Below, in pieces: positions 10,637 to 21,852 of a stretch of 64,000 bases of DNA (positions within the stretch are counted from its first letter, which is position 1; every line of letters begins with the position of its first letter). The translations under genes were made by a program, and so were the position numbers. Source of the DNA: Gonocerus acuteangulatus. Taxonomy: Eukaryota > Arthropoda > Insecta > Hemiptera > Coreidae. The stretch lies in assembly GCA_946811695.1 (NCBI GenBank), contig OX328128.1, positions 73,204,621 through 73,268,620 on the forward strand. The letters are read 5' to 3'. Below the pieces are notes generated by a model. It was not told where the DNA came from and made no database searches. It saw only the letters and a list, made by a program, of their open reading frames with translations.

Positions 10637-10896
10637 CAATTGAAGGGGTCGGAGCAAAATAGTGCCAAGCAACATTCTTAACAAAACAATTGTAGCTGCT
10701 TTATGTTGGATATTATGTGGGACTATCAGTTGAAGTGGTTAGGGGCGACAATATTAAGCAGCATAGGGAGCTTGTAGTCATATTTTAGTAGCATTTGCAT
10801 CATAGACTGTCCCACATAATATCCAAGATATAGCAGCTACAGTTAAGTTTTGTTAAAAATGTTGCTTGACACTATTTTGCCCCGACCCCTTCAATT
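10637..10896. mobile_element. MITE family 2, copy 1
   Basis: The terminal inverted repeat reads CAATTGAAGGGGTCGG and continues into GCAAAATAGTGCCAAGCAAC. The opposite end is the complement. Subterminal segments (TAGCAGCTAC, TATTATGTGGGACTATCAG) are also inverted. A second copy lies at 17708-17974. It is non-coding. Confidence 0.85.
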
Positions 10897-11462
10897 AATG
10901 GGACACTTGTTTTTGTATTATACTTGACATTTTTTGGGTATCAACGGCTTTAGTCAAATCCATTTTCTTTTCTATCATCTATAGTCCAAATATCTAAAAT
11001 ATTATAGAAGTTTCGAATCCAAATAGAAAGGGAGAGTCCGAAAGAGAGAGAACAGCCTATGGGAAGAGTGCAACAAGAGCAAGACCAGAAGCCGAGTCAG
11101 TGCAATAAATCGGAAAACGCGGCGAGCCAACAAAGAGATGTAGATAGGGGAGTCAAGAGGACAGATTCTATATCTCGCTGGCTTGAAGCTCCTTGCCCAA
11201 CGAGGTACCACCGGCTCCTGTGCTGGAGTCGCAGATCTCCATGGCCCCTCTAGACTGGCTCAAGGAAATGTTTTACTTTAAATCTCTTTAGGAATATAGT
11301 CTTGTTATTTCTACGTTTGTTTGTTCGGTAGCTGTTTTAGCATGAGAGTCGGCCAACGAAATTTGCCTAAGTCTTCGTGACCTGACTTTCCTAGGACGCA
11401 AATGCAAAAAAGACTGATATACAAACATGTAAATTTAAGTATACTCGAAAGGAAATGCTTCA

Positions 11463-11938
11463 TTTTAGCGCGTTTTCATTCTTATCTCCAGTGCTATTAG
11501 TAAATGAACAGTAGCAGTTATTGGTGGGCTTTGATCTTTCGTGACAAATATAAAATATTATCGCCAAGAGAAATTGATTTAAGGAGCCACAACAGGAAAC
11601 GGAACCAAAATTTAACTATCTTAGATTAGATGGATGTCAAACGTTCGGAGTTTCAACTGAATCAATCATTTCTGAATACCCAAACGATATCGCTTTAAAA
11701 ATGGTTTCAATCGTGTCCCTATGTTAAGGAACATACAAAATGAGTTCCTGTAAGCATACGTATCAACTTGAAAACGTAATCGTTCCGTTTTTCTTCGCGC
11801 GAATTTCGCCCCAAAAACCATGCTCCAATGGACGGATTCTGCTGTTCAACAAACCTGACCTTTCAAATTAGACGAATGATTTTCGTAGCCATTTTCATTA
11901 AAATCGGACTATATTTGAGACGCCGGGAGCGCAAAAAG

Positions 11939-12014
<76 letters not shown>

Positions 12015-12405
12015 CTATTATATATATATAATAGATAGTAGAAACATTTCTCACATATGAAGCACTACTTCACCTAAATTGGTTCTATCAATATTTATCC
12101 TTGAAACTTTAAGCAGTTCCTGTGAGTTCAACTTTTTTTTTTTATTAAAGAATTAATAGTATAATTTTAGTATTTTTTATTATTTACCTTTTGGAAATGC
12201 CATATATTTGATTAAACAAATTTTGGTCTCTGTAAAATTTGATATAAAATAAAAATACCTACCCCTTTCATTAAATTTTTTCAAGCTACATATTTACTCT
12301 TTTACACGCACTAACTCATTCGAAGGAACTATTTTTTCATGACTTATGGGCTATGAAATGTCGACATTACAAGTCGACTTGATAATTGGAAGAAACGCGT
12401 TAAAA
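11463..12405 (+). mobile_element. Non-autonomous element of the TTTTAGCGCGTTTC family
   Basis: The left end is TTTTAGCGCGTTTTCATTC and the right end is the inverted form GAAACGCGTTAAAA. The interior contains GGACGGATTCTGCTG and CTGACCTTTCAAATTAGACG, which recur in other copies at about 41080-41560, 45100-45497 and, inverted, from 63304 to the window end. An (AT)n(GT)n tract is embedded. No transposase frame is present. Confidence 0.65.
11940..12029. repeat. (AT)n(GT)n compound microsatellite
   Basis: A TA run to about 11990, then about 12 GT units, then TATTATATATATAATA. Confidence 0.95.
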
Positions 12406-12848
12406 TGTTCCATTCTAGATTCTATCATGGCTCTCCCTTCAGACTCCTTGCTATTTGCAACCCGATCCAACCCGGAGTCAGCTGAAAGCCGAAGCTATGG
12501 CTCGTGGCTATATTTTCTAGGATAGCCTTTTCCATTCATCATTAGATCCTGTTGCCATATAGGGATAGGCGTGGTGTCCGATAGACTCCTCTGCTTGTCT
12601 TCTTCGTCTAGTGTCCTTGAGGAGAGATGTTATTAAGGAAATTTTGCTGGTTTCCTTGGGAGGAACAAAAAGGAGACCTCGTGGCATGGGTGTATATAGG
12701 AAATAATATGGGGGGGGAGCTGGTAGCATTTGAGGGGCATGGCATACTAAAAATCTAGAACTTGGAATAGTTAGCCAACTAAATCGCTATTACACCCAAA
12801 AGAAAAAATACATTTTTTCTGATCTTATTTAATTTATTTTTAAGGATT

Positions 12849-13200
12849 TTATGACACATTTTTACCGATTTCGGGGGCGGGCTGCAGATGAAGATTATTA
12901 ATGAAAACAGAAAATAAAGTTGGGGATAACGAGGAGCCTTGGGGTACACCACAGGAAAGAGGACGAAAGAAAGGGCTAGAGGGATTGCTGTCGGAAATTT
13001 TCCTGGGGGAAATTCTCGAAAGTGGTAAATAATCTGAGGGGGTAGGTCCGCCAATAAATATACTGCTGACATAGCTGTTAGTGGAGAACGTCCTCACGCG
13101 CTGATTGGAGTACTGAGGGCGAGCGCTAGTGACTAGGTGCGTCAGAATCAAGCCACTGTTGAGGGAGTATTGAGTCTGGTTTGTAATGTCAGAATATTTT
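12849..13200 (-). pseudogene. Non-LTR reverse transcriptase fragment
   Basis: On the minus strand a frame of about 100 codons contains CGVPQGSSLSPTLFSVFINN, the conserved RT block that usually reads GVPQGSVLSPTLF-IYINDL. It is preceded by family-typical FSTNSYVSSI and RVRTF. The frame is cut on both sides and lacks the catalytic YADD block, so it is a fragment of a LINE, probably Jockey-like. Confidence 0.75.
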
Positions 13201-14056
13201 TACTGGAGTTCAGTAAGTTGTTTAAACTGGTAAGGGTCGGCCAGGTAATTTGTTTATAAATACTCTGTCATTACAAACCAGACTCTGTACATCCCCCCTC
13301 TAGTACGTAAGCGTAGAATAAGGTGTAGCTTTTTTCCAGCTCCAGGTTCCAATCCGTTGGGCCTGGAGCTCTTTATGTACAAAATAAATGTTTTGGGAGG
13401 GTGGAAAAAAAAAAAATTAGACCCAGTACTACCTCAACAGTGGCTTGATAATGACGTAATTACGTGGAAAGCGCTCGCCCACAGTACTCTCACCGATGCC
13501 AGTGACGACGGTCTTCAACAACATCATTTGAACGACGGTCGTTTGAACGGGGTTTTTGTAGTTTTTAATTGGATATTGTTTTTTAATAGCATTTAGCAGT
13601 AAAATATTTTTTTTAAGTAAAACGAAGTATGTAAATGCAAAACATGTTTGTAATAGAATTGTCCTAAAGATAGAGCTAAAATCGAAAAGGAGGAGTGAGT
13701 AATTTTCAATTGGAGTTGATTACGGTTTCCTGCGTCTTGAGGTGCCTTTAATTCCGCAGTTCCTCGAAATGTCCTTGATTACATTTATCGCAAAATATCA
13801 AAAGAAAATATGAATTGTTTCTATTCCAAACTTTCCAAATGAACTTACAGGTAAAAACCGAAACACGCTTAGATGGTGTAGTAACTAGTATTTTTTAAAA
13901 AATGTGTGAACAAGAGCCACGATTTTCATTTTTTATATTTAGTTTTTCTTTTGAAATTTATAGTTATTCTTTTTGTATTTTATTTTTCGTTCCATGTTTC
14001 AGATTTTATAGAATAATATTTATTACCTACGTTTTAATTTTGTTAAAACATTAAAA

Positions 14057-14325
14057 GGGGGTCAGGTTAGCTCAGTGGTAGAGTACTGGACTAATCTGCT
14101 GGAAGGCCTGAGTTCAAATCCCGAGCAAGCACTATAGATTTTTACCTTCTTGTGTCTTCGTTGATGGGTTGGATTCGGCCTCCCTGACCGTTCCAAGGCC
14201 AACCCAGCCTGTATTATTTATTAATGGGTACCTGCAAAGGGCAATACCAGCAAAGTACTAACCACTCTATCTCCCTAGTGTGCCGTATGGTCATGAATCA
14301 GGTACTCTTAAGAGACTGATTTTTT
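14057..14325 (+). mobile_element. tRNA-derived SINE, family B
   Basis: The tRNA-like head has GTTAGCTCAGTGGTAGAG (A box) and GAGTTCAAATCCC (B box). The body includes TTGATGGGTTGGATTCGGCC, CCAAGGCCAACCCAGCCTG and GGTCATGAATCAGGTACTC, then a T-rich tail. A minus-strand copy lies at 24445-24752 and a partial one at 4815-4995. The acceptor stem does not close well, so I do not call a functional tRNA gene. Confidence 0.8.
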
Positions 14326-14329
14326 TTTA

Positions 14330-15230
14330 ATTAATTTTTTTTTGTAATTCTACATTTACAAAATTAAAAAAAAAAATGTTAGTATTTTTAAGGATTTCTG
14401 CTTTCCTAATTTTGCTTGCTTTCTACGGGTTTAATAAGATATATAAAATAAATATATTTTGCTACAAAAGGTGGCCTAAAAATGAAATTCCTGTATTTAT
14501 GAAAAACAAAACACTAAAATAATTCGAAAAATTTATTCATCAAAATATAATAACCACATAAAAGAACAATATTTTACAAGTAATTATTTTTTTCGTTTTT
14601 ACAAAAAAGAAAAAAAAAGAAACTTACAATCCCATATAAAACTATTCGTAAAACTTAAATAAGAACATTCAACACTATAATTTGTTTACAAACAGAACGA
14701 TATTCACATTGTCTCCAAAGAAAAAAAAATCGCAATATTTGGAGATTTATTTTTCAATCTTCGTGATTTTTTCGTATTTTTATTTTTTACGAAAAAAAAT
14801 AACACGAAAATATCTTAAATAGCATAAAACAGATCTAATTGAAAAATTAAACTACACCACTGACTAAATTCGACTCCACGAACTCGTATAGTGGAGACAT
14901 ACATTTTTCAAGTCATGCAAATATACATGCATAGGGTATAAAATTTATATAATTTTTTTGATTGACTTAATCTAAAATATATCAAACAATAAAATACAAT
15001 ATCATATATACAAAAACATTATTGTGTTCGATATTTGAGGTTTTTTCTGCTCGATTTTTAACGATAAATCGTGCATATTATTAACCATCCTAAAAGGTGG
15101 GCTTAAAAATATAAGTGTACAATTTTATATCTTAAAACTAAGCTATAATTACAAGGGCGTAAAAATACATAATCGTTTAATGGAAGATTTAAATATAAAA
15201 CAATTTCGTTGTCTAATTATCAAATCCTGC
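14330..15230. other. AT-rich DNA downstream of SoxF
   Basis: No gene or defined repeat is seen. A minus-strand AATAAA lies near 14531, but there is nothing to tie it to the SoxF transcript. Confidence 0.4.
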
Positions 15231-15234
15231 CGAT

Positions 15235-16840
15235 GAGAAGATCCTTGGAAGACGTGGATGTGTTTCCAAATTTGATGGAAGACATGTTGTTCGAACGATT
15301 GTAGAAGACGTTTGAGAGGCATGGAATATAAGCGATTGGTGGGCTAGTCAGGAATTGTTATGTAGAAAGTCATCTTCAGGTGAGATATTTCAGGTGAGAA
15401 AAATGGAAGCAAATGGAAACCGTATCTGACAGACATGAGGTCTGTCAAGGAAAAGACTTTGGATAGAAGATGTCTAAGAGGGACAGAAGCGAATGTTGGG
15501 CTAGTCTGGAAGATTTTTAGTGTTGGGCAAGAAGCCATATTCGGTGAGATATTTCGAAGAAATGAAAGAAGTTTGGGAAGCAGATTGAAGATTTGTCTGA
15601 AAGATATGAGGTTCGGAGGTTGTGAATGGAAGTCTTGTGCAGAAAATTGTGGATGGAGGATCTGAATGGGATGGGATATTATAAGCGAATGTTCGGTTAG
15701 TCTGGAAGATTTTTAGAGTTGAGTAAGAAGTCATATTTCGGTGAGATCTTTCGATGAAGTGGAGAACATTCTGCTAGCAGATGGAAGACTGTTCTGAAAG
15801 ACTCGAGATTTGGAATATTGTGGATGGAAGACACGAGGTTTGGAAGATTGTGGATGGAAGACACGAGGTTTGGAAGATTGTGGATGGAAGACACGAGGTT
15901 TGGAAGATTGTGGATGGAAGACACGAGGTTTGGAAGATTGTGGATGGAAGACACGAGGTTTGGAAGATTGTGGATGGAACTTGTCGGAAATTGTTGAATG
16001 TTGTGCCCGAATTGTAGGCTCGTAAGGAAGAAGATTGTGTTGAGTCGATAGTTGTCTGCGTGGGAGCGGGGGTGGGGACTGCTTTGTCTTTGAAGCCGAT
16101 GGAAGAGTACACGAAAAGATCCTGTTTTTGATGTACCCAAAGGTTGAAGACATATATGAGTACAAAAATTGTAAAGACAATTTTCCAATTAATGTTCTTG
16201 GTTGAAAGATTAGAGTGGAAGGCAAGATTACATCGATTTATGGGACTCCAAATAGTATATTTGTTTATTCTTCAACGGAAGAAAAAGGGTATGTTGGTGG
16301 TTTTTGAAAATCGCTGAACCGTGGCATGGCAATGTTGGAACCTGATTATGGTTTTGATGGAAGACTTGCAAGACACTGTCCAAACTATCTTTTGATGTAG
16401 AAAATGGCAGAATTTGCTGCTTCAAAGGAAGGAGCTGTTTAGCAGGATTTGGATGATGCTTGTCTAAGGTTCAACGAGTATTGGAATAGAACATTGGAGG
16501 GCGATGTTGTTGGGATACAAGCAGGTACTTGTCCCAAGGAATTGGAGAGTTTTATGAAACTGAAGTGTCAAAAGTTTTGAGTTGTTGAAGGCAAGAAGAA
16601 TGAGGCAAGACATTGAGGTAGATTGCTGCAAGAACAAGTTGGTACTTTATGTACCTTTAGATTCCTTATATTTGGGGGAAATTTGTAAAGATTCTGAAGA
16701 GGTATCGTGTTCTTGGACTATAAGGCGAATCATCAAGAGCTGAAATGGTCTCTCGATAGAAGATATCTGCGATAGATAGAGACTGTTGAGGCGAAAGCGG
16801 ATCTGCGCGGTGGGTACGGCAAGCTGCTGACAGAGTCTCT
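15235..16840. repeat. Purine-rich degenerate repeat field next to the SoxF stop
   Basis: The plus strand is dominated by variants of TTGGAAGA, GTGGATGGAAGAC and GACTTGT/GTCTGAAAG words. On the minus strand this lies directly 3' of the SoxF stop codon, so it probably forms part of the 3' untranslated region or immediate downstream DNA. Open frames in several phases here follow from the repeat and are not convincing genes. Confidence 0.6.
15811..15978. repeat. 30-bp minisatellite, about 5.6 copies
   Basis: Exact 30-bp periodicity. Each unit has TGGAAGATTGTGGATGGAAG followed by ACACGAGGTT; the first unit has one substitution (AATATT). Because 30 is divisible by 3, all frames stay periodic. It is a local homogenised core of the wider repeat field. 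Confidence 0.95.
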
Positions 16841-16841
16841 G

Positions 16842-16997
16842 CTAGGTGCAGGTTGTGTAGCAAGTCTTCCTAACGTCTGCGAGGATGTGGGAGAAGTCAC
16901 CGGCCTTCTGGTCGTCTTGGACTGGTGGCGGCACTGGCTGTTCCTGCTGTTGGTATTCCTGTCCGCTTACGTCGGCCACGGTGACGTTCTGTGTCTG
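16842..16997 (-). CDS. SoxF: SoxF terminal coding exon (C-terminus and stop)
   Basis: The acceptor TTTCTTCTTTCCAG is followed in phase 0 by 51 codons and TAG (16842-16844). The sequence starts QTQNVTVADVSGQEY, passes a Gln/Pro-rich stretch (QQQEQPVPPPVQDD), and ends FSHILADVRKTCYTTCT. The compact ILADVRKTCY-type end is consistent with a conserved arthropod SoxF C-terminus, although I cannot align it here. The upstream exon ends in phase 0 (CCA CAG), so the join is in frame. Confidence 0.82.
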   Translation of the reverse strand, partial: QTQNVTVADVSGQEYQQQEQPVPPPVQDDQKAGDFSHILADVRKTCYTTCT

Positions 16998-17707
16998 CTG
17001 GAAAGAAGAAAATTAGACGATTAGATGATATGTCGAGAAAGATTTGAAGGCAAGCATGAAACAGGCAGAGCTCCTTGGGATACTGCCAAAGAAGAAGGCA
17101 AAGTACTACCTCCAATTTAGAAGGGTAGTGGACAAAACCCACAATAAGGCAGAGAGAAGACCCTACTATACGCAGAGGGTGACCTCAAACTATACGCCAA
17201 AACGTCAGCAATCGATACAGGGCGAAAAAAGAAAGAAAAAAAGTCCATTGGCATATCTCTCGTTTTTCCGAGTAAAACCCCCAATGTGGTGGAGGTAAAA
17301 GACGCCATGACCATTTTTATATTAAATTGATTTAACAACATGTGCTTAATGTGAATTTCCAGATCCATATAATGGTATATGGCACTATGTCCTGTTCCCT
17401 AAATAACGAAGATAAGACAGTGAACAATAAAATCATGTCCGTTTTCATTAGAAGTAAAAGACACCATGTGGAGGACTTGGTTCTGTTTGACTATGATCAA
17501 TACTTCCAATTACCTATCAATGCCCATAAGAATGTGAACAATTTTTTTTAGACTGTTTCTATAATTAACGAAGAAACAAATTTTAACAGTTCAAAGTTAT
17601 AGAAAATTGTCTCTCCTGAACAATATTTGACATGGTGTCCTTTACCTCTGTGGTACAGTTATAATTTTAATGATTTTTATATTGGCATTAAGAAATTGTG
17701 CCTTTCA

Positions 17708-17974
17708 CAATTGAAGAGGTCAGGGCAAACTAGTGGCAAGCAACATTTTTAACAAAACTTAACTGCAGCTGCACTATGTTGGATATTACGCGGAACTATC
17801 AGTCAATGATACAAATGCTACTAAAATATGACTAATAGCTCTGTATGCTACTTAATCTGGCTGCTCCTAACCATTTCAACTGATAGTCCCACATAATATT
17901 CAACATATAGCAGCTATAGTTAAGTTTTGTTAAAAATGTTGCTTGACACTATTTTGCCCAGACCCCTTCAATTG
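17708..17974. mobile_element. MITE family 2, copy 2 (in SoxF intron)
   Basis: Ends CAATTGAAGAGGTCAGGGCA and the inverse TGCCCAGACCCCTTCAATTG, with AAGCAACATTTTTAACAAAA and its complement inside. Same family as 10637-10896, with several substitutions between copies. It lies in the last SoxF intron, between 16998 and 18142. Confidence 0.85.
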
Positions 17975-18142
17975 TGGTTTAGTTTTTTGCCTTTATTTTT
18001 CGGAAACGAAGCATATTTCCCAAAGGAGTTTTATTAGTATTATTTTTTTTCATCCTGCATTGATTCCCGAGGTTTTTCCGTTTCTTGTTTTAGGACATCC
18101 TGTATAAATATATGTCTATAGGATATAGGTATAGTAACCTAC

Positions 18143-18333
18143 CTGTGGATAATAGTATTGACTGGAAGCCTGGTAGTTATGGTTTGTGTCCAAGTCCAAG
18201 CTCTGCTGACCGCTTCCATACTTGAGATATTTGTCAAGCTCATCGGTAGAATCGAGATCCACTTCATAAAGTCCTGGAACACTTTCCATGCAGCTGGAGC
18301 TGGGGGTGTATCGCCGTTCCAGTTCACCACCTC
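18143..18333 (-). CDS. SoxF: SoxF exon with presumed beta-catenin-binding motif
   Basis: The acceptor TAATCTCTCCAG opens the exon in phase 1 and the donor is CAG|GTAGGT. It encodes 64 residues, starting GGELERRYTPSSSCMESVPG and continuing LYEVDLDSTDELDKYLKYG. The block DxDxxELDKYL matches the SoxF C-terminal motif (EFDQYL / EFEQYL in vertebrate Sox7 and Sox17) that binds beta-catenin and lies in the transactivation region. The function is inferred from that family. The exon ends with a Tyr-rich segment (SSQYYYPQ). Confidence 0.88.
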
Positions 18334-18439
18334 CTGGAGAGATTAAAGGAAATAATGATAATACTAAAATCCAAACAAGAAATCACAATTCTATAGTATA
18401 GAGTGGAATTGTATTGTAAAAATGTCAGATTCGCGGGAA

Positions 18440-18480
18440 CTGCGTCATTTTAGCGCGTTTCTGTGACTTTCCTATCCCTA
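18440..18480 (+). mobile_element. End of a TTTTAGCGCGTTTC-family element
   Basis: GCGTCATTTTAGCGCGTTTC followed by a TATCCCTAGTGACATT segment matches the left end of the copies at 11463 and 43371. The other end of this copy was not delimited. Confidence 0.5.
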
Positions 18481-18960
18481 GTGACATTTGGAATGCCTGG
18501 AATGGATATAGTTAGTATTTTTTGAATATTTAAACACATCCTCCAATGTAATCCTGAAGAAATGTGAAATTTTAGGTGCCATTATGCCCTTGAAATTTAC
18601 CGTATCAAAAAAAGTGCTCCTCCTGGAAAGCTCTATTACAAATGAACCAAAATAGTTTACAATTTTGCTCATCTTGTTTTACAGGCAAATACATTTTACT
18701 CTCTGAGGAAGATAAACACAAAGAATCTTTATAAACAACGAAACCAACACTTTCAAGCTTTCAAACACTCATGTATCCGACTGAGATTGTTTCATCGAAA
18801 ATAACTTTAGAACCGTTTTTGTAGAAAATTGAGTAAGCTTTGAAATGGTTACGTTTCACTTACCACGAATTTCTAAAAGTTTTCGAGATGTTTAAGAAAA
18901 AACTGCTCATTTCTGTTAGTAAAACATAGTGTTTGTCAGTGTATTCTTGAGTTTCCTAAT

Positions 18961-19158
18961 TTTTTTTATTATTATTTTTTTTGTTTTTGTTTAACGGCGT
19001 ATCGAGGATTGGATTATTAACGCCGTGCTATCTAATGGTTGCCACTCATTAATGATGCCAATAGCCGGTCGCCCATTCAGGTACTGGCCACACCCGACGT
19101 TGCTTAACTTCGGTGATCAACGGGAACCAGTGCATTCAACGTTGCTATGGTCGTTGGC
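18961..19158 (-). mobile_element. 5S-rRNA-derived SINE
   Basis: On the minus strand the head reads GCCAACGACCATAGCAACGT, then GATCACCGAAGTTAAGCAAC and GTCGGGTGTGGCCAGTACCT. That is a diverged 5S rRNA with its internal promoter region. It continues into a non-5S body (GGCAACCATTAGATAGCACG, GGCGTTAATA, GCCGTTAAAC) and an A-rich tail. The body matches the copy at 47722-47911. It lies inside the 18334-25827 SoxF intron, in the same orientation as the gene. Confidence 0.82.
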
Positions 19159-19165
19159 GTTGTTT

Positions 19166-19263
19166 CGTATTACTTCGAAGTCTGTAAGTTTGTTGTTCAA
19201 TACTAATTTGGCATAATATTCTTATAATAACATTCCTTCCTCTGAATTTGACATAATTCAGTT
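19166..19263 (+). repeat. Dispersed repeat, copy 1
   Basis: TTACTTCGAAGTCTGTAAGT, then TTGTTGTTCA and CATTCCTTCCTCTGAATTTG, recur at 20802-20885 with a few differences. The function and the boundaries of the full element are unknown. Confidence 0.6.
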
Positions 19264-19360
19264 TTAGCACTTTCCTCCAAAGGAAAGTAGCCATTGAGGT
19301 TGGAAAAATTTCTTCAAATCTTTATCGATCCTACCTAGACCGAAAATGACCCCCGTTAAA

Positions 19361-19361
<1 letters not shown>

Positions 19362-19421
<60 letters not shown>
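19362..19421. repeat. (AT)n microsatellite
   Basis: A TA run ending in TGTGTCTG, directly before the 145-bp tandem repeats. Confidence 0.95.
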
Positions 19422-19424
<3 letters not shown>

Positions 19425-19429
19425 CTGTT

Positions 19430-20160
19430 AACACGATAGCGGCCAGAGTTTTTGTTTTTTCGTCACGAAACTTGGTATATAGCATTCAATTAGCAAACGA
19501 TTGGACGAGTTCGTTAACCACCAAAGTCGGTCCACCGGAAGGGGGGGGGGGTTTACCCCGAACCCAAAACACTAATTTGACAATGTCAGCCGTAATATTT
19601 GTTATATTTCAACGAAACTTGGTATTCGTAGTGGTAATATAGGTAGAAAAGTGAGATATCAAAATGAACTAAATCGGTTCATTAGAAGGGGGGGTTTACT
19701 CCGGACCCACAATACCAATTCGCCACTACCAGCCGTGATTTTTGTTATATTTCGACGAAACTCGGTATTCGTAGTGGTAATCCACAGGTAAATATGTGTT
19801 GTAAAAATAAACTAAATCGGTTCATTAGGAGGGGGGGTTTACTCCGGACCCACAATACCAATTCGCCACTAACAGCCGTGATTTTTGGTATATTTCTACG
19901 AAACTTGGTATTCATAGTGGTAATCTACAGGTAAATACGTGTTGTAAAAATAAACTAAATCGGTTCATTAAAAGGGGGGGGGGGTTTACTCCGGGCCCAA
20001 ATTCCTAATATACTCATACCGGTCGTAATTTCTGCTTTATTGTAACGAAACGCGGTATAAGTCGTGGGTAACTCATGAGAAAGAAGTGTTGTAAAAATGA
20101 GCTGAATCGGTCAATCGGAAAGCGGTGGTTTAATTTGTAATATATTTCGATAGAATAGCC
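19430..20160. repeat. Tandem repeat, about 145 bp, with G7-G10 runs
   Basis: Four to five diverged units, each with CGAAACTTGGTATTCGTAGT, AACTAAATCGGTTCATTA, a run of 7-10 G, and TTTACTCCGGACCCA. The anchor TTTAC(T/C)CCG occurs at 19551, 19695, 19838 and 19985. The last unit decays into unrelated sequence. It is intronic to SoxF. Confidence 0.8.
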
Positions 20161-20446
20161 CGGCAGACGTAGGTTCACAAAGCCACCGCAAGGGGCGCTT
20201 TCTACTACTAGAGTGACTGTATCCTGTTCCTGCGTTAGATCAAAATACGATAATATGAGGTTTTTAGTATTTATTAAGCAGTGTAGTAGGTACCATGTGT
20301 AAACATAACTCTGGAAGCAAATTAATAATTGATCAGTTACTCATTACTGAGAGAACTATTCATGTTTTTATTTTATTTATGTAGGATATTTTAAGCAAAT
20401 TGTTATGGAAAGCAGTCGACACTACCCAAATTCTGAGGAAAGTGCT

Positions 20447-20610
20447 TAGTTATGCAGCTCCTGCGTGACGGACTTTTTATATTGAGAACTAACTTTTCAG
20501 CTGCGCAAAGGCATTCTGGCTTGATTAACGTGTTGTAGTGTCCGAGTTTTGCAAGCATAGAAATTCATTTCTTATTATAAATGCTTTATATTTATTTTTT
20601 GACGTGATTT
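20447..20610 (+). repeat. Dispersed repeat with CTCCTGCGTGACGGAC
   Basis: GCAGCTCCTGCGTGACGGAC recurs at 62839. The following part (AAAGGCATTC ... GTCCGAGTTTTGCAAGCATA) recurs in diverged form at 20910-20975. It is non-coding; the type is unknown. Confidence 0.55.
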
Positions 20611-20801
20611 TTTTCCTGCGAAATGGCTACCTTCCACGTACCACGATTTCCCAATCTGTTCCAAGATATTTAACAAACTATAAGAAATTCCCAAAACTGT
20701 TCAAGTTGACTCATTGGGTCGGCGTAATTGGCGTGTTTCAATTTTAATCTTCATTTGTTTTTACTGTATATTGTATTTAAGTGTATTCTTCTTTTTCCTT
20801 A

Positions 20802-20885
20802 TTACTTCGAAGTCTGTAAGTTTGTTGTTCAGCACTATTTGGGCATAATATTTCTATAACAACATTCCTTTCTCTGAATTTGTAT
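20802..20885 (+). repeat. Dispersed repeat, copy 2
   Basis: Matches 19166-19263 in the same orientation. Both lie in the same SoxF intron, about 1.6 kb apart. Confidence 0.6.
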
Positions 20886-20975
20886 TTGAGGAAATTCGGT
20901 TTTTCTATTGAGCTGCATAAAGGCATTCATGCGTGATAACCGAGTTGTGTCCGAGTTTAGCAAGCATAGAGAATA

Positions 20976-21410
20976 ATTTATTATCATAAATATTTTGTAT
21001 TAATCTTTTAACAACGGAATTTTTTTATTCTCAATTCTTGGGACATTTTATCGACATAATTCATTTGATGAACAGGTTTTCGATTTTCCTCTTTAAACAT
21101 TAAATTATCTGACAACAGACAAATACGTGTAATCAAAATTAATCTAATATTCTGTTTGCATACTGAAATCTGTAGATTTAGTTGTTATATTTCCTCAGCT
21201 TTCGATTGGTTTCACTTCCTTTCTATTAGAACCACCTGGGACGGAGCTACAACGATTATTCTGCTAAAAACAACGTTTGTCTCGAAAAAACAATAAAACG
21301 ACGTTTTCTCCTTTATGTGTGAGAATTCGGAAAATCGTCACATAACATTTTTGCTCCCATACGGGTCCTCCATCACTTCCCACAATATGACTAGAGATTT
21401 ACGGGACATC
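20976..21410. other. Intronic DNA, nothing recognised
   Basis: Scanned on both strands. No repeat boundary or coding frame stands out. Confidence 0.4.
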
Positions 21411-21790
21411 CTATATATATATATATATATATATGTATATGTGTGTGCCAATCCGACCTGGAAATCCATATTTGAAGAAGCCGTATCTTGCGGCGGTCTG
21501 TTGAACCCATTAGCCCAGCTCCGGAGTCCAGAGCCCTAAGGTACTATCATATCCCGACAGAGCACAGGCCAGAGATTGGTACAATGTAAACACTATAATT
21601 CACCTCAGGGCTAAATACTATATTTAATTTGGGGAGTTTAGTGAGCGAGGCGGAGTCATTAAGATGTGCGATAGTAGGGGCGTGGTCTGAGGGCATAACA
21701 GCCTCGAACCAAACACACACACACAGACACGAAGATCGAGCAGGCTCAGCTTGTTGGGTTATGGTCCTCTGCATAGCTCCGCATTATTTC

Positions 21791-21795
<5 letters not shown>

Positions 21796-21848
<53 letters not shown>

Positions 21849-21852
21849 TATA
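21796..21852. repeat. (AT)n microsatellite
   Basis: A TA run. The sequence just right of it (TCCTCTTCTTTTAATAAAGG) reappears inverted at about 22134-22155, left of another (AT)n tract. The two tracts therefore bound a 21.8-22.2 kb hairpin. Confidence 0.9.

Noticed and set aside
14057..14135. Functional tRNA gene
   Set aside because: Good A and B boxes, but the acceptor stem does not pair and the same unit recurs with a common SINE body.
15697..16225. Open frames of 112-164 codons with repeated NLPNLVSSIH-type peptides
   Set aside because: They are created by the 30-bp minisatellite and are open in several frames at once.
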